Below, piece by piece: positions 21,701-31,705 of a DNA stretch of 64,000 nt. The stretch is from Ichthyophis bannanicus (lineage: Eukaryota; Chordata; Amphibia; Gymnophiona; Ichthyophiidae): NCBI GenBank assembly GCA_033557465.1, contig CM066033.1:1359141834-1359205833 (forward strand), in the 5' to 3' direction. The notes under the pieces are model-generated. The model saw only the letters and a program-made list of their open reading frames with translations, was not told the origin of the DNA and did no database searches. How positions within the stretch are numbered: the stretch's first letter is position 1; each line of letters begins with the position of its first letter. Made by a program: the position numbers and the translations under genes.

Positions 21701-21905
21701 TAAACCCCGCCTGGTCCTCATGCACTAACCTCCCCAGAATTCTATTAAGTCTCCCTGCCAATATTTTGGCCAGCAATTTCGCATCTATGTTAATCAGTGA
21801 AATGGGCCGATATGATGCACATTTTTGCGGATCCTTACCCCCCTTTATGAATCAGTGTGATCCCTGCCCACCCCATCGTGTCTGCTAACCTCCCCCTCTC
21901 CCTTG
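18789..21905 (-). mobile_element. L1-clade LINE, 5'-truncated, minus strand, with target duplications
   Basis: The poly(A)-side end lies at the low-coordinate edge, where plus-strand T-rich sequence 18785-18820 follows the repeat GGTATCGCTATTTTT. The other edge reads GGTATCGTTATTTTA (21909-21923). The near-identical flanking pair (about 18771-18788 and 21906-21923) is the expected target-site duplication. The element begins within the reverse transcriptase domain, so it is 5'-truncated, the usual outcome of target-primed reverse transcription. DIRS-C1 inserted shortly after the right duplication. Confidence 0.8.
19638..21776 (-). pseudogene. L1 reverse transcriptase and C-terminal zinc-finger region, broken frames
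   Basis: Reading right to left: 21776-21501 has DQAGFIPGRQVADNIRK and LLSLDAEKEFDQVSW (reverse transcriptase palm). 21404-20310 (364 residues) has YKMAMFADDSMLMI with the FADD catalytic pair, INWSKSEIL, RYLGVYLGRDL and IWGNKRPRVA. 20285-19638 has the typical L1 tail CGEKGTWLHMWWTCPVVQ, a CCHC-like finger. Upstream of 21776 the same strand still shows ASYRPISLINIDAK in another frame. At least two frameshifts separate the pieces, so no functional protein is possible. The palm and tail motifs place it in the L1 clade rather than CR1 or L2. Confidence 0.85.
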
Positions 21906-21953
21906 GGGGGTATCGTTATTTTAATGCAACACGTATATTAATGTAAAATTCTT

Positions 21954-22115
21954 ATCTCCAGGAACAAGAAGGAATGAGTCTTCACATATGGGTATGTCGG
22001 TACCGACGGAGTCTGCACGGGAACGCTTCCCAGTGTCCAATCAAAAAGCTTTTGGAAGCATCCCACCACGCCTGCGTGCTGCCTTCCCGCCTTTCCCAGC
22101 TGCCTCTCCTCAGTT
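21954..22115 (+). repeat. DIRS-C1 left inverted terminal repeat
   Basis: Matches the C2 left arm (37360-37515), and in its first 60 or so bases matches the A arms with very few differences. Includes GTCGGTACCGACG near 22007. Confidence 0.85.
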
Positions 22116-22335
22116 TTCGTTTTTCCTCTGAGCCGGCAGGACGTCGTCCTGTCACCGCAGAAAATTCTTCTTTTAATTCTTTAGTTTTCTTGTGGTCGCG
22201 GCTGTCTTCCCCGACGCCACCGGTACCGCCGGTGTTTCTTTTTTTTTTTCTGTAAAATCTTCTTTTTAAGGGAATATTTTTTCTCCTTAGTGTCTTACGG
22301 TTTTTTCAGGCCTTCTAGGCCTCTCCATGTTCTTC

Positions 22336-24141
22336 ATGGAACCGCCAGCCATTTTCTCCAAGAAATGTTCAAACTGTGGCGGTACAACTTTATTTTTAAA
22401 CTCCCAGAATTGGTGTCTAACCTGTTTGGGTCCTGACCTTTTTCCTCCGGAGCCCTCGGGCAATGGTATTCTGAGAAGAGGTTCTCAGCATCGAGTTTCT
22501 CTCGACATACGGTTCCCTTCCAACCTCAGGGCACCGACCATTTCTTCTTCTACACAGGATCAGGTAACCCACAAACAGTCTGTTAAGACTAGCCAACCCT
22601 CGAGTGGTAGGTCTCATGCACTGCATGTAGACGGCTCCGGCCTTGCCCTCGAGGGCCCATTGGCTTCAAGACCCCAGCGGGAGTCTTTGGCCTCCAAAGC
22701 CTATGTGGGGTTTCAGGTTGTTCCTGAGGTTCACCCCTCACAGAACATACCTGAGCCATGCCCGGTGGTGGCATCCGCTTCGAGCGGTACCGATACCCCG
22801 GCATCGGCACTGGTGTTGGATGAAACACTCCTCACCAGGGATCGTCGTCTGGCATCCTCGGTACCTATGGGACCGGTGCACACGTTCCAGACTGACTTTC
22901 CAGTATCGGTACCGGCACCGATAATACCACCGACGTCGGTACCCTCTAGACGTGCATCGATAGACTTGCTTCCTTCGATGCCAAGTCTGGAATCGATCTC
23001 TAGTCTGGAAGACTGGGTACCGACACATCTTGGTACCGACACCTATCAGTACCAGATGCTCGGTACCGAGGATGACTGCCGAAGGCTTTCGGTTACCTCG
23101 GTACCGATTGGGCTGTCACCGATTGCTGCTTCGATGTCGGTGTCCAGTTCGGTTCCGACAGCGGTACCGGTTTCGGTACCGGTGTCCACAGTAGCATCGT
23201 GGCCAGCTCCTTCCATGCTTCTTTCAACAGGATTGCTCCCTTCTATACCAAGTTTGGAGTCGATACCTGGCATGGACCATGTGGTACTGACTGTCGCTGG
23301 TCCTGACCTCCAGTACCAGCGACCATTCCTTAAGGATCCCATACTGCACCGTGCAGGATCTTATATTCCTACATACTTAGATAGATCCTTCGGTGCCCAG
23401 GCTAGTTCTTTAGATCTAACCTGTCCAAGGGAGGTTCCCTTTGGAGATCCTTCTTTTCAGAGTTTCCTCCTGGATATGGCAAGATCACTTGCCATTCCTA
23501 TCCCTGGACATGATCCTACACAAGGTTCTGTTTCTACCGAAGCAAAGGAGAACATAATGCTTCCTTTGCATCATTCCTTGCAGGATCTCCTTTTAGGACT
23601 GTGGGAAGCACCTTTAAGGGTACCCCCACCTTCCAGAGCAACTGATCTCCTATATCAGGTGCCCCCCTCTCCAGGATTTCAAAAGACTCAACTTCCTCAT
23701 CATTCCATAGTAGTGGAATCAGCAATGAGGCGGGTGAAGAGTAAGAAAAAGCACTCTTCTTATCCGCCAGGTCGTGAGTCTAAGACACTAGATGCTTTTG
23801 GACGTCAAACCTTCCAGACATCCATGCTTTCAGCAAGAATTCTCTCATATATTTTTTATATGAGTCTATCCCTTGAGGAGGTCACAAAGAAATTACATCT
23901 TTTGATTCCTTCTCTTTCAGAGCCCAAGAGTGCAGACTATTCCTCACTGCTTAGTCATATTCAAAATATCTCTTGGTTTCTTACTCGTGCTTCCCTAGAC
24001 TCATTTGAGTCTGTTAGCAGGACTTCTGCTATAGCTATAGGGGCACGACGTAGAGCCTGGCTCCAAGCTTCAGACTTAGACAAATGGGCACAACAAAGAC
24101 TGGGTAATACTCCTTGCACTGGAGAAAATCTCTTCAATTAA
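22336..24141 (+). CDS. DIRS-C1 gag-like protein
   Basis: About 601 residues from MEPPAIFSKKCSNC, the start conserved with C2; an upstream ATG at 22327 adds three residues. An N-terminal Cys cluster (CSNC, then WCLTCLGPD) is a reduced form of the finger in A and B, lacking the last CxxC pair. A long Ser/Pro/Val region holds the repeated block PSMPSLESISSLED. The conserved gag core YQVPPSPGFQKTQLPHHSI is near residue 440, and RRRAWLQASDLDKWAQQ is near the end. The frame stops at 24139-24141 because one base is gained relative to C2 (TTCAATTAAG against TTCAACAAG), losing the basic tail. Otherwise it is open throughout, in contrast to the dead region that follows. Confidence 0.85.
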   Translation: MEPPAIFSKKCSNCGGTTLFLNSQNWCLTCLGPDLFPPEPSGNGILRRGSQHRVSLDIRFPSNLRAPTISSSTQDQVTHKQSVKTSQPSSGRSHALHVDGSGLALEGPLASRPQRESLASKAYVGFQVVPEVHPSQNIPEPCPVVASASSGTDTPASALVLDETLLTRDRRLASSVPMGPVHTFQTDFPVSVPAPIIPPTSVPSRRASIDLLPSMPSLESISSLEDWVPTHLGTDTYQYQMLGTEDDCRRLSVTSVPIGLSPIAASMSVSSSVPTAVPVSVPVSTVASWPAPSMLLSTGLLPSIPSLESIPGMDHVVLTVAGPDLQYQRPFLKDPILHRAGSYIPTYLDRSFGAQASSLDLTCPREVPFGDPSFQSFLLDMARSLAIPIPGHDPTQGSVSTEAKENIMLPLHHSLQDLLLGLWEAPLRVPPPSRATDLLYQVPPSPGFQKTQLPHHSIVVESAMRRVKSKKKHSSYPPGRESKTLDAFGRQTFQTSMLSARILSYIFYMSLSLEEVTKKLHLLIPSLSEPKSADYSSLLSHIQNISWFLTRASLDSFESVSRTSAIAIGARRRAWLQASDLDKWAQQRLGNTPCTGENLFN

Positions 24142-25034
24142 GGAGTCTTTACGTCAGGTTATTCAGTGGTCCACTGATTTACCTGTTTCTAAGGGCTGTC
24201 CTACGCCGCCTTCTTTCCCAGTAGATAGGAAATGTCCTACCAAACTTTCTTCCCCTAGGGGGAGAAGGTTTTATTCATCTTCTGCCCATCATACAGATGT
24301 TCCCAAACAGGGGAAACATCGCCCTGGTCTGAAGAATCCAAACTCTCACCAGGCTCAGGAAACCCAGCAACCGCAGGGTTTCTGATTAATCATCATATTT
24401 TTTGTGCCTCTTGGGGTTTAGAACCTGCAGTTGGCTGCTTCTCAGTGGAAGCCTTCCACTGCTTTTATTCTAAACTCTAGGCATGGATTTCTTTTCACAA
24501 GACATCCATTTTTTTCTCTGTTATACGAGCTCTTAGGATGTTCATGCCTATAGGTCACAGGTTTCTCCTCTTTTTCCTGCTAGAGAAGGAGGTTTAACAA
24601 CTATCAAACGATAGTTTTCAGTACCAGCATGAATTTTTCCTTTCTACAGACTTACCACATTGTAAGTCTCCATTCAGCTCCATTTTCTCTACCCTCTTAC
24701 CAAGCTTTTTCTCTGTAAGAGTGGTATTACTACACTGGAGGGCTTCTTCTTCAGCCCCTCTAGTTTGTCACTATTCCAGTGTGGAGTTTTCCTCTCTGAG
24801 TTAACTCCCTTCTTCATTTTTGCTTTGGGGCAGCTTATCAGACAGGTCCAGAGTTTTCTTACTCCTGTCTGTTCTTTCTGTTTTTAAACAGCAAGATTAT
24901 TTCTGCTGTCCTACCAGCAGCTGCCCATGCAGGAGCCCTAGTGATTGGACCACTGGTTCTTTCCACAACCGCAGTTGTCCTCCACTAACATTCTTTCTGG
25001 CCTTAGTAGTGCCTCCAAGACAGTGGATTCATCT
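24142..25034 (+). other. DIRS-C1 decayed 3' region, left part
   Basis: After the frameshift, remnants of the gag tail extend to about 24385 (CAGGGTTTCTGATTAATC). From there to the A2 insertion no frame exceeds 100 codons with recognisable content. The sequence is about 85 percent identical by eye to 40039-40670 of C2, so both elements inherited the same non-coding state. Confidence 0.75.
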
Positions 25035-25054
25035 ATCTCCAGGAACAAGCAGGA
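25035..25054 (+). repeat. DIRS-A2 left terminal repeat, outer 20 bp
   Basis: ATCTCCAGGAACAAGCAGGA, cut off by the CR1. The arm resumes with ATGAGTCTTCACATATGG at 29520. Confidence 0.9.
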
Positions 25055-25419
25055 TACCTTGCCTCTCTCAATTAACTGGGCCTTGTGTGGTACCCCCATC
25101 CCCCTGCTGAGGGTTCAGGACAGGGTACCTTGTAACTGCCCTCTTTAATAGGACTTATCTCCCCCCCTCCCTCCCCAGCACCCACCCACCCCTGGGGAAA
25201 TTGTAGTTTTATAGGTACTTGGACATCTTAGAGGAAAGGGGCTGCTCTCAGGTGCAGCTCTTAATCCAAATCAGTCATACACAGAGGACCTGTGATTAAT
25301 TAGCTTCAGGTACACAGGGTGTATTAGGGGTATTAGATACACTTTTATTAGTATAAGCATCTACACCAATCCTTATTATATACCGATTTAAAAGACCTAA
25401 ACACAAGCTTTAAACTAAG

Positions 25420-26340
25420 ATGCAGTCAGAGGTCCAGCAACGAGATGGGGGTTCTCCAGTCTTTTGCATCGAGTGTCACATGTATGATTATCTCCCAGTT
25501 GGTGAGAGGTCCTACATATGCACTAAGTGCAGGGAGCTCTTTGCTCTCAGGGAACGAGTCCGTTCTCTAGAGGCTAGAGTAGCAGACCTGGAAGACATAA
25601 GAAAGACAGAGAAGTACATGGACGAGACCTACAGGGATATAGTCCTGAAGTCCCACCTCCAGTCTGGCAGCATCCCTGTTGCCATGGAGGAGAGAGGTCA
25701 CGTGACAGGAGAGCATCACCCTGGTGTGGCAGGAAGTGATCCTGTAACTAGGACCTGTCCTCCAGGTGATGTAAAACCCTCTCGCACCGAGGACGTTTCT
25801 CCAGGGCCATGTCCCCATGAGGGGAGGGTCAGGACAGCTGTTATAGTTGGTGATTCAATCATTAGGAATGTAGATAGCTGGGTGGCTGGTGGACGTGAGG
25901 ATCGCCTGGTAACATGCCTGCCTGGTGCGAAGGTAGCAGATCTCACGCACCGCCTAGATAGGATCATAGATAGTGCTGGGGGGGAGTCTGCTGTCTTGGT
26001 ACATGTTGGTACCAATGACATAGGAAAATGTGGTAGGGAAGTTCTGGAGGCTAAATTTAAGCTTTTAGGTAGGAAGTTGAAATCCAGAACTTCCAGGATA
26101 GCGTTCTCCGAAATGCTTCCTGTTCCACGTGCAGGACCCAAAAGACAGGCAGAGCTCCGGAGTCTCAATGCGTGGATGAGACAATGGTGCAAGGATGAGG
26201 GTTTTGGATTTGTTAGGAACTGGGGAACATTCTGGGGAAAGGGGGGGCTCTTCCGAAGGGATGGGCTTCACCTTAATCAGGATGGGACCAGACTGCTGGC
26301 ATTAACCTTTAAAAAAGAGATAGAGAAGCTTTTAAACTAG
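25420..26340 (+). CDS. CR1 ORF1 protein: zinc-binding and coiled-coil N-terminus with SGNH/GDSL esterase domain
   Basis: 306 residues, unbroken. The N-terminus has two CxxC pairs, FCIEC at residue 14 and ICTKC at residue 34, followed by a short Leu/Arg heptad-like stretch (RERVRSLEARVADLED) suggesting a coiled coil. From residue 143 there is an SGNH hydrolase fold: AVIVGDSIIRNV with the GDS serine, VLVHVGTNDIGK with the Asn block, and DGLHLNQDGTRLLA with the Asp-x-x-His pair. CR1 ORF1 proteins of this type bind RNA and carry an esterase whose role in transposition is unclear. All catalytic residues appear present. It precedes ORF2 by 56 bases. Confidence 0.92.
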   Translation: MQSEVQQRDGGSPVFCIECHMYDYLPVGERSYICTKCRELFALRERVRSLEARVADLEDIRKTEKYMDETYRDIVLKSHLQSGSIPVAMEERGHVTGEHHPGVAGSDPVTRTCPPGDVKPSRTEDVSPGPCPHEGRVRTAVIVGDSIIRNVDSWVAGGREDRLVTCLPGAKVADLTHRLDRIIDSAGGESAVLVHVGTNDIGKCGREVLEAKFKLLGRKLKSRTSRIAFSEMLPVPRAGPKRQAELRSLNAWMRQWCKDEGFGFVRNWGTFWGKGGLFRRDGLHLNQDGTRLLALTFKKEIEKLLN

Positions 26341-26396
26341 AAAATAGGGGAAAGCCGACAGTCACCCAGGAGCGCACGGTTCGGACAAAGGTATCC

Positions 26397-29346
26397 TTGA
26401 AGGATACTACCAAAAGCAGTGAGGTTCCAAAAGGGAGTATAGTAGCCCAAATGCCCTTGAGTAAGGAGCAGACAGAGCATAAAGATTCCCAATTACCCAT
26501 GCCTACCAATAGCCAGATTAATATTAATAAAATGCAGTCTCTAAAATGCTTGTATGCCAATGCTAGAAGTCTAAACAATAAGATGGGAGAATTAGAATAT
26601 ATAGCATTAAATGAGAGGTTAGATATGATTGCACTCTCAGAGACATGGTGGAAGGAGGATAACCAGTGGGACACTGTGATACCTGGATACAAACTATATC
26701 GTAATGATAGAGCTGAACAAATTGGTGGAGGGGTTGCGCTCTATGTTAGAGAGGGCATTGAGTCAGAAAGGATTAAAGTTTTGCAGGGAACAAAATATGC
26801 TGTAGAATCTCTATGGATTGAAATTCCATTTATGAAGGGGAAGGTGATGGCAGTGGGAGTATACTATCGACCACCTGGCCAGAATGAACAAATGGATGAT
26901 GAAATGCTCAAAGAAATCAAGGAAGCTAACAAAAGCCACAACAGAGTAGTAATAATGGGTGATTTCAATTACCCCGGTATCGACTGGGACAGTGTCACAG
27001 CAGGACAAGCTAAAGAGATAAAGTTTCTAGATGAAATAAATGACTGCTTCTTGGAGCAGCTGGTTCATGAACCGACCAGAGGGGAAGCCATACTGGACCT
27101 AGTCCTTAGTGGAACGCCAGATCTAGTGCAAGAAATAAGGGTGTTGGGACCACTTGGCAATAGTGATCATAGTATGATCATGTTTGATTTAATCAGTGGA
27201 GGACAGATAGTAAAGGAATCCACAGTACTACCTTTTAACTTTCAAAAGGGTGACTATGATAGAATGAGGAATATAGTTCGGAAAAAACTAAAAGGAGCGG
27301 TTCCAAAGGTTAAAGACTTACAGCAAGCTTGGGTGTTATTTAAAAATACTATCCTCGAAGCCCAGACCAGCTGTATTCCACGCATTAAGAAAAGTGGAAG
27401 AAAGTCCAAAAAACTGCCAGCATGGTTTAAAGGTGAGGTCAGAGAGGCTGTTGCTGCCAAAAGAGCAACCTTCAGAAAATGGAAAAAAGAGCCAAATGAT
27501 GAAAACTGGAAACAGCACAAGCACTGGCAAGTTAAATGCAAAGCATTGATAAGGCAGGCAAAGCGGGAATTTGAGAAGAAACTTGCTACGGAAGCCAAAA
27601 CACGAAATAAAGACTTTTTCAAGTACATTCGTAGCAAAAGGCCTGTGAGAGAGTCAATTGGACCATTAGATGATAGAGGGGTAAAAGGGGCAGTAAGAGG
27701 AGACAAGGCTATAGCAGAGAGACTGAATGAATTCTTTGCTTCGGTCTTTACTGAGGAAGATGTAGGGGTGTTACCCAAGACTGAAGTGGTATTTAAAGGT
27801 GATACTGCAGAGGAATTGAGAGACATATCGCTACAACCGGGAAGATATATTACAACTATTTGATAAACTGAATAGTAGCAAATCACCTGGACCGGATGGT
27901 ATACATCCCAGAGTGTTGAAAGAACTGAAATATGAGATTGCAGACCTGTTATTGGTAATCTGTGAACTTTCATTAAAATCATCTGTAATACCTGAAGATT
28001 GGAGGGTCGCCAACGTAACACCAATTTTTAAAAAGGGTTCCAGGGGTGACCCGGGAAATTACAGACCGGTGAGCCTGACGTCAGTACCAGGGAAAATGGT
28101 AGAAGCCATCATAAAGAACAAAATTACACAGCATGTAGATAGTCATGGCCTAATGGGAGACAGCCAACATGGCTTTAGACAAGGCAGATCTTGTCTTACT
28201 AATCTGATCTGTTTTTTTGAAGGTGTGCATAAACAGGTAGACAAAGGTGAGTCGGTTGATATAGTGTATCTGGACTTTCAGAAAGCTTTTGACAAGGTCC
28301 CCCATCAGAGACTTTTGGCGAAGCTAAAAAGTCATGGGATAGGAGGCAGTGTACTATTGTGGATCGGGAACTGGTTAAAAGATAGAAAGCAGAGGGTAGG
28401 GCTAAATGGCCAATATTCCCAATGGAAAAAGGTGAATAGTGGAGTACCCCAGGGATCTGTACTGGGTCCGCTACTTTTTGACATATTCATAAATGACCTG
28501 GAAAAGGGAATAACTAGTGAGGTAATCAAATTTGCAGATGACACAAAACTGTTTAAAGTTGTTAAAACCCAAGAGGATTGTGGAAAACTGCAGGAGGATC
28601 TGGATAAATTGGAAGACTGGGCATCCAATTGGCAGATGAAATTTAATGTGGACAAGTGCAAAGTTATGCACCTAGGAAAGAACAACCCACACTATAGTTA
28701 CAAGATGCAAGGCTCCACATTAGAAACCACCACCCAGGAAAAAGATTTAGGAGTCATCGTGGATAACATGTTAAAACCCTCCGCCCAGTGTGCAGCGGCG
28801 GCCAAGAAAGCAAATAGAATGCTAGGTATCCTAAGGAAAGGGATGGAGAATAAAACAAAGGATATTATAATGCCTCTGTATCGCTCCATGGTACGACCGC
28901 ACCTTGAATATTGTGTGCAATTCTGGTCACCGTATCTTAAAAAGGACATAGAGTTATTAGAAAAAGTACAGAGAAGAGCCACCAAATTGGTGAAGGGGAT
29001 GGAAGGCTACTCCTATGAAGAGAGGCTAAAAAGGTTAGGGCTCTTTAACCTAGAAAAGAGGCGGCTGAGGGGAGATATGATAGAGGTGTATAAATTAATG
29101 AATGGAGTGGAACGGATAAACGTGGATAAATTGTTTACGCTATCAGAATATAGAAGGACTAGGGGGCATGTAATGAAGCTACAGGGTAAACTATTTAAGA
29201 CAAATAGGAGAAAATATTTCTTCTCTCAACGTGTAATCAAACTCTGGAATCTGTTACCGGAGGATGTAGTAAGGGCTGTTAGTATAGCTGGGTTTAAAAA
29301 AGGTTTGGACAAGTTCCTGGAGGAAAGGTCCATAAACCACTATTAA
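26397..29346 (+). pseudogene. CR1 ORF2: AP endonuclease and reverse transcriptase, single frameshift
   Basis: Frame one (26397-27863) contains the endonuclease: YANARSLNNKMGELEY, LSETWW, VVIMGDFNYPGIDWDS and GNSDHSMIMFDL. Frame two (27913-29346, 477 residues, open upstream to about 27845) contains the reverse transcriptase: KSPGPDGIHPRVLKEL, NYRPVSLTSVPGKMVE, QHGFRQGRSCLTNLI, VYLDFQKAFDKVPH, GVPQGSVLGPLLF and IKFADDTKLFKV with the FADD catalytic pair, ending DKFLEERSINHY. The two join near 27830 by one indel. All motifs are in place, so the source element was active, and this copy is one base change from coding. CR1 clade is assigned by motifs, the ORF1 type and the octamer tail. Confidence 0.9.
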
Positions 29347-29498
29347 AAAGGGACCCAGGATATCAATGCTTGGCCTAGTACAAGCACTGCAGAACCTGTG
29401 TCTTTTGGGGAAACTGCTAGGTACGTATGACCTAGATTGGCCACTGTTGGAAACAGGATACTGGGCTTGATGGACCTCGGTCTGACCCAGTATGGCAT

Positions 29499-29522
29499 TT
29501 CTTATGTTCTTATGTTCTTATG
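29499..29522 (+). repeat. CR1 3' octamer repeat
   Basis: Three tandem TTCTTATG units at the CR1 terminus. The last ATG also fits the DIRS-A2 arm, giving a microhomology junction. Confidence 0.9.
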
Positions 29523-29664
29523 AGTCTTCACATATGGGTACGTCGGTACCGACGGAGCCTGCGCGTGAATGCTCCCCAGCTTCCCAAAAAGGAAAGCTTT
29601 TGGAAGCATCCCACAGCGCCTGCGCGCTGCCTTCCCGCCTTTCCTAACCGCCTCTCCCCAGTTC
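29520..29664 (+). repeat. DIRS-A2 left inverted terminal repeat, inner part
   Basis: Complement of 34960-35119 with few mismatches. Contains the perfect palindrome CGTCGGTACCGACG near 29541. Confidence 0.9.
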
Positions 29665-29885
29665 TTCTTTTCCGCGGAGCCAGCAGGTCGTGTTCCTGTC
29701 ACCGCTGAAGAAGTTCTTTGTTTTATTTTATTTCTTTGGTCGCACGTCTGCCTTCCCCGACGTCGGACCGGTACTGCCGGTCTTTCTTTCTTTTCTTATA
29801 AAAAAAAAAAAAAAACGAACATATTTTTCCCTCACTTAGTGTGTTTTTCCTCTTTGGGCCTTAGGCCTCACGAGAAATTTTCCTC

Positions 29886-31705
29886 ATGGAAAAACCAGCC
29901 TCTCGGTTTAAAACATGCACTAAGTGCAGCGGTACTATTTCTGTCACCGACACCCATGAATGGTGTCTTAAATGTTTGGGTCCTGACCACTCCATTTTGG
30001 ATTGTCCGTCCTGCTCCTTGATGTCTAAACGAGGTTTACAGAACCGAGCAGCTAAGCTCCATGTGCTGTTTCCCTCTGATGCAGCTTCAGTGGCATCGAC
30101 GTCTTCCAGGGCCTCTACTTCCTCCCATGGATCTCAGGTAACCAAACATAAATCCAGCCGGTCCTCGAAGGGTAGATCTCCTTCCAAGCATCGAGATGCC
30201 TCCGGGCTTGCCCTCGAGGATTCCGCACTGGCAAAACAACCCCGGCGGGAAGCTCCGGCTTCCAAAGCGCCACCTATGGGGTTACAGGTGGACATCGATG
30301 GCACGACCTCAACCGATCACCTGTTAGAATGCTCTGGGGTACCGGCGCAAGCTCCCGGTACCGAATTCCAGGCATTCATGGCGTCAATGGATCAGAATGT
30401 TCTATCCATGCAGCAGGCTATCATGGCCTTCATTCAAGCTGCGACGCCGCAGATACCACAACAAACTCCATTGTCGGTATCGGCTCCGGTACTGGCACCA
30501 GTGTCGGTACCAGTACTGACTGCATCGACATCGACCAGGATGCCGACTGCAGCGGTTCCCTGTCAAGGGATGCCCATCGGTACTGCACCGGTACCGATGA
30601 CGCCCGATGCCGATACCTGACAGTCGATACTTTAATTCCTCCGAAGATTCTGATGCATCGGAGGAGTCTGCTGAAGTATCCATAGCCCTTCCTGAAGAGC
30701 CTTCTTCTCCAAAAAGAAGAATGTCTCCTCCAGAGGACTTGTCCTTTCAAGACTTCATAAGAGAAGTGGCTAAAGGACTTTCTATTTCAGTAACCTCTGA
30801 ATCAGAGCCTAGAGCTAAAAAAATGGATATTTTAGGTTATTCTAAGGGCTCCTAAGGAGGCAGTCACCTTGCCAATTCATGAGATTCTTTATGATCACAT
30901 GATTGACTTATGGGAGACTCCTCTCACTATCTCTCCTCATTCTCGTAGATTGGACACTATGTACCGTGTCCCACCTTGTCCTGGGTTTCTTAAAACACAG
31001 CTTCCTCACCATTCTATTGTGGTGGAGTCAGCTATGAAAAGGATAAAGAGTGCAAAAAGACACTCCTCTGCTCCTCCAGGAAGAGAATGCAGGACCTTGG
31101 ATGCTTTTGGTAGGAAAATCTTCCAAGCCAGTATGCTCATTGCCAGAATCAACTCCTATAGTCTTTATATGGGTATGTTTCTGAAAGAAGTTGCAGATAA
31201 ACTGCACACTTTCCTCCCTTTTCTTCCAGAGGATAAAAGGGAAGAATTCCTTATTTGGCTTAAGCATACTCATGATATTTCAAAGTTTTCCAACCATGCA
31301 GCTTTTGACTCCTTTGAAGGTGCCAGCAGAGCTTCGGCCATTGCCATAGCTGCTCGCAGAATTGCTTGACTCCAGGCTTCTGATCTAGAATCTTGGGTTC
31401 AGGATGGCTTGGGAAATCTTCCCTGTACAGGTGAAAACCTGTTTGGCAAAGATTGGCAAATAAAAGCCACTCAAATGGATGCAGAAAATTCTGCTTTGGA
31501 TAGACTTTCAAAGTCAACCTCCATTCCTGCCAAGAAAAAACCTTTCAAAAAGTCTTTCTTCAAGAAAGGCAGATTCCATCCTGCTTCTGGCCAACAATCA
31601 TCTACAGGTCGTTTTGCTGCTCAGCGCCAGCAACCTAAACAAGCCAGGCCTAAGCTTACAGGGGCTGCTGCAACTCAGCAGGCCCAGCCTCCTCAGGGCT
31701 TTTGA
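29886..31705 (+). pseudogene. DIRS-A2 gag-like protein, multiply broken
   Basis: The start MEKPASRFKTCTKC equals that of A1. The first frame runs to 30620 and includes the Cys/His cluster (CTKC, HEWCLKCLGPDH, CPSC) and the Val/Pro/Ser region. A short deletion near 30610 shifts the frame (30607-30855, MSPPEDLSFQDFIREV). A second indel near 30850 shifts again (30869-31369, YRVPPCPGFLKTQLPHHSI, SLYMGMFLKEVA). TGA at 31367-31369 replaces the Trp of the AWLQ block, then the same frame continues to the stop at 31703-31705 with the KKPFKKSFFKK basic tail. Gag damage is much heavier than in the downstream catalytic ORF, so this copy would depend on gag supplied by others. Confidence 0.88.

Larger units (their letters stand above)
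25055..29519 (+). mobile_element. CR1 LINE, near full length
   Basis: A 4.46-kb element with a 5' UTR of about 365 bp, ORF1 (25420-26340), ORF2 (26397-29346, one frameshift) and a 3' UTR ending in three copies of the octamer TTCTTATG, the class-typical 3' end. It shares ATG with the target at the right edge, so the exact junction is uncertain by three bases, and no clear target duplication is seen. This is one of the youngest insertions in its nest, since it splits A2, which splits C1. Confidence 0.92.
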
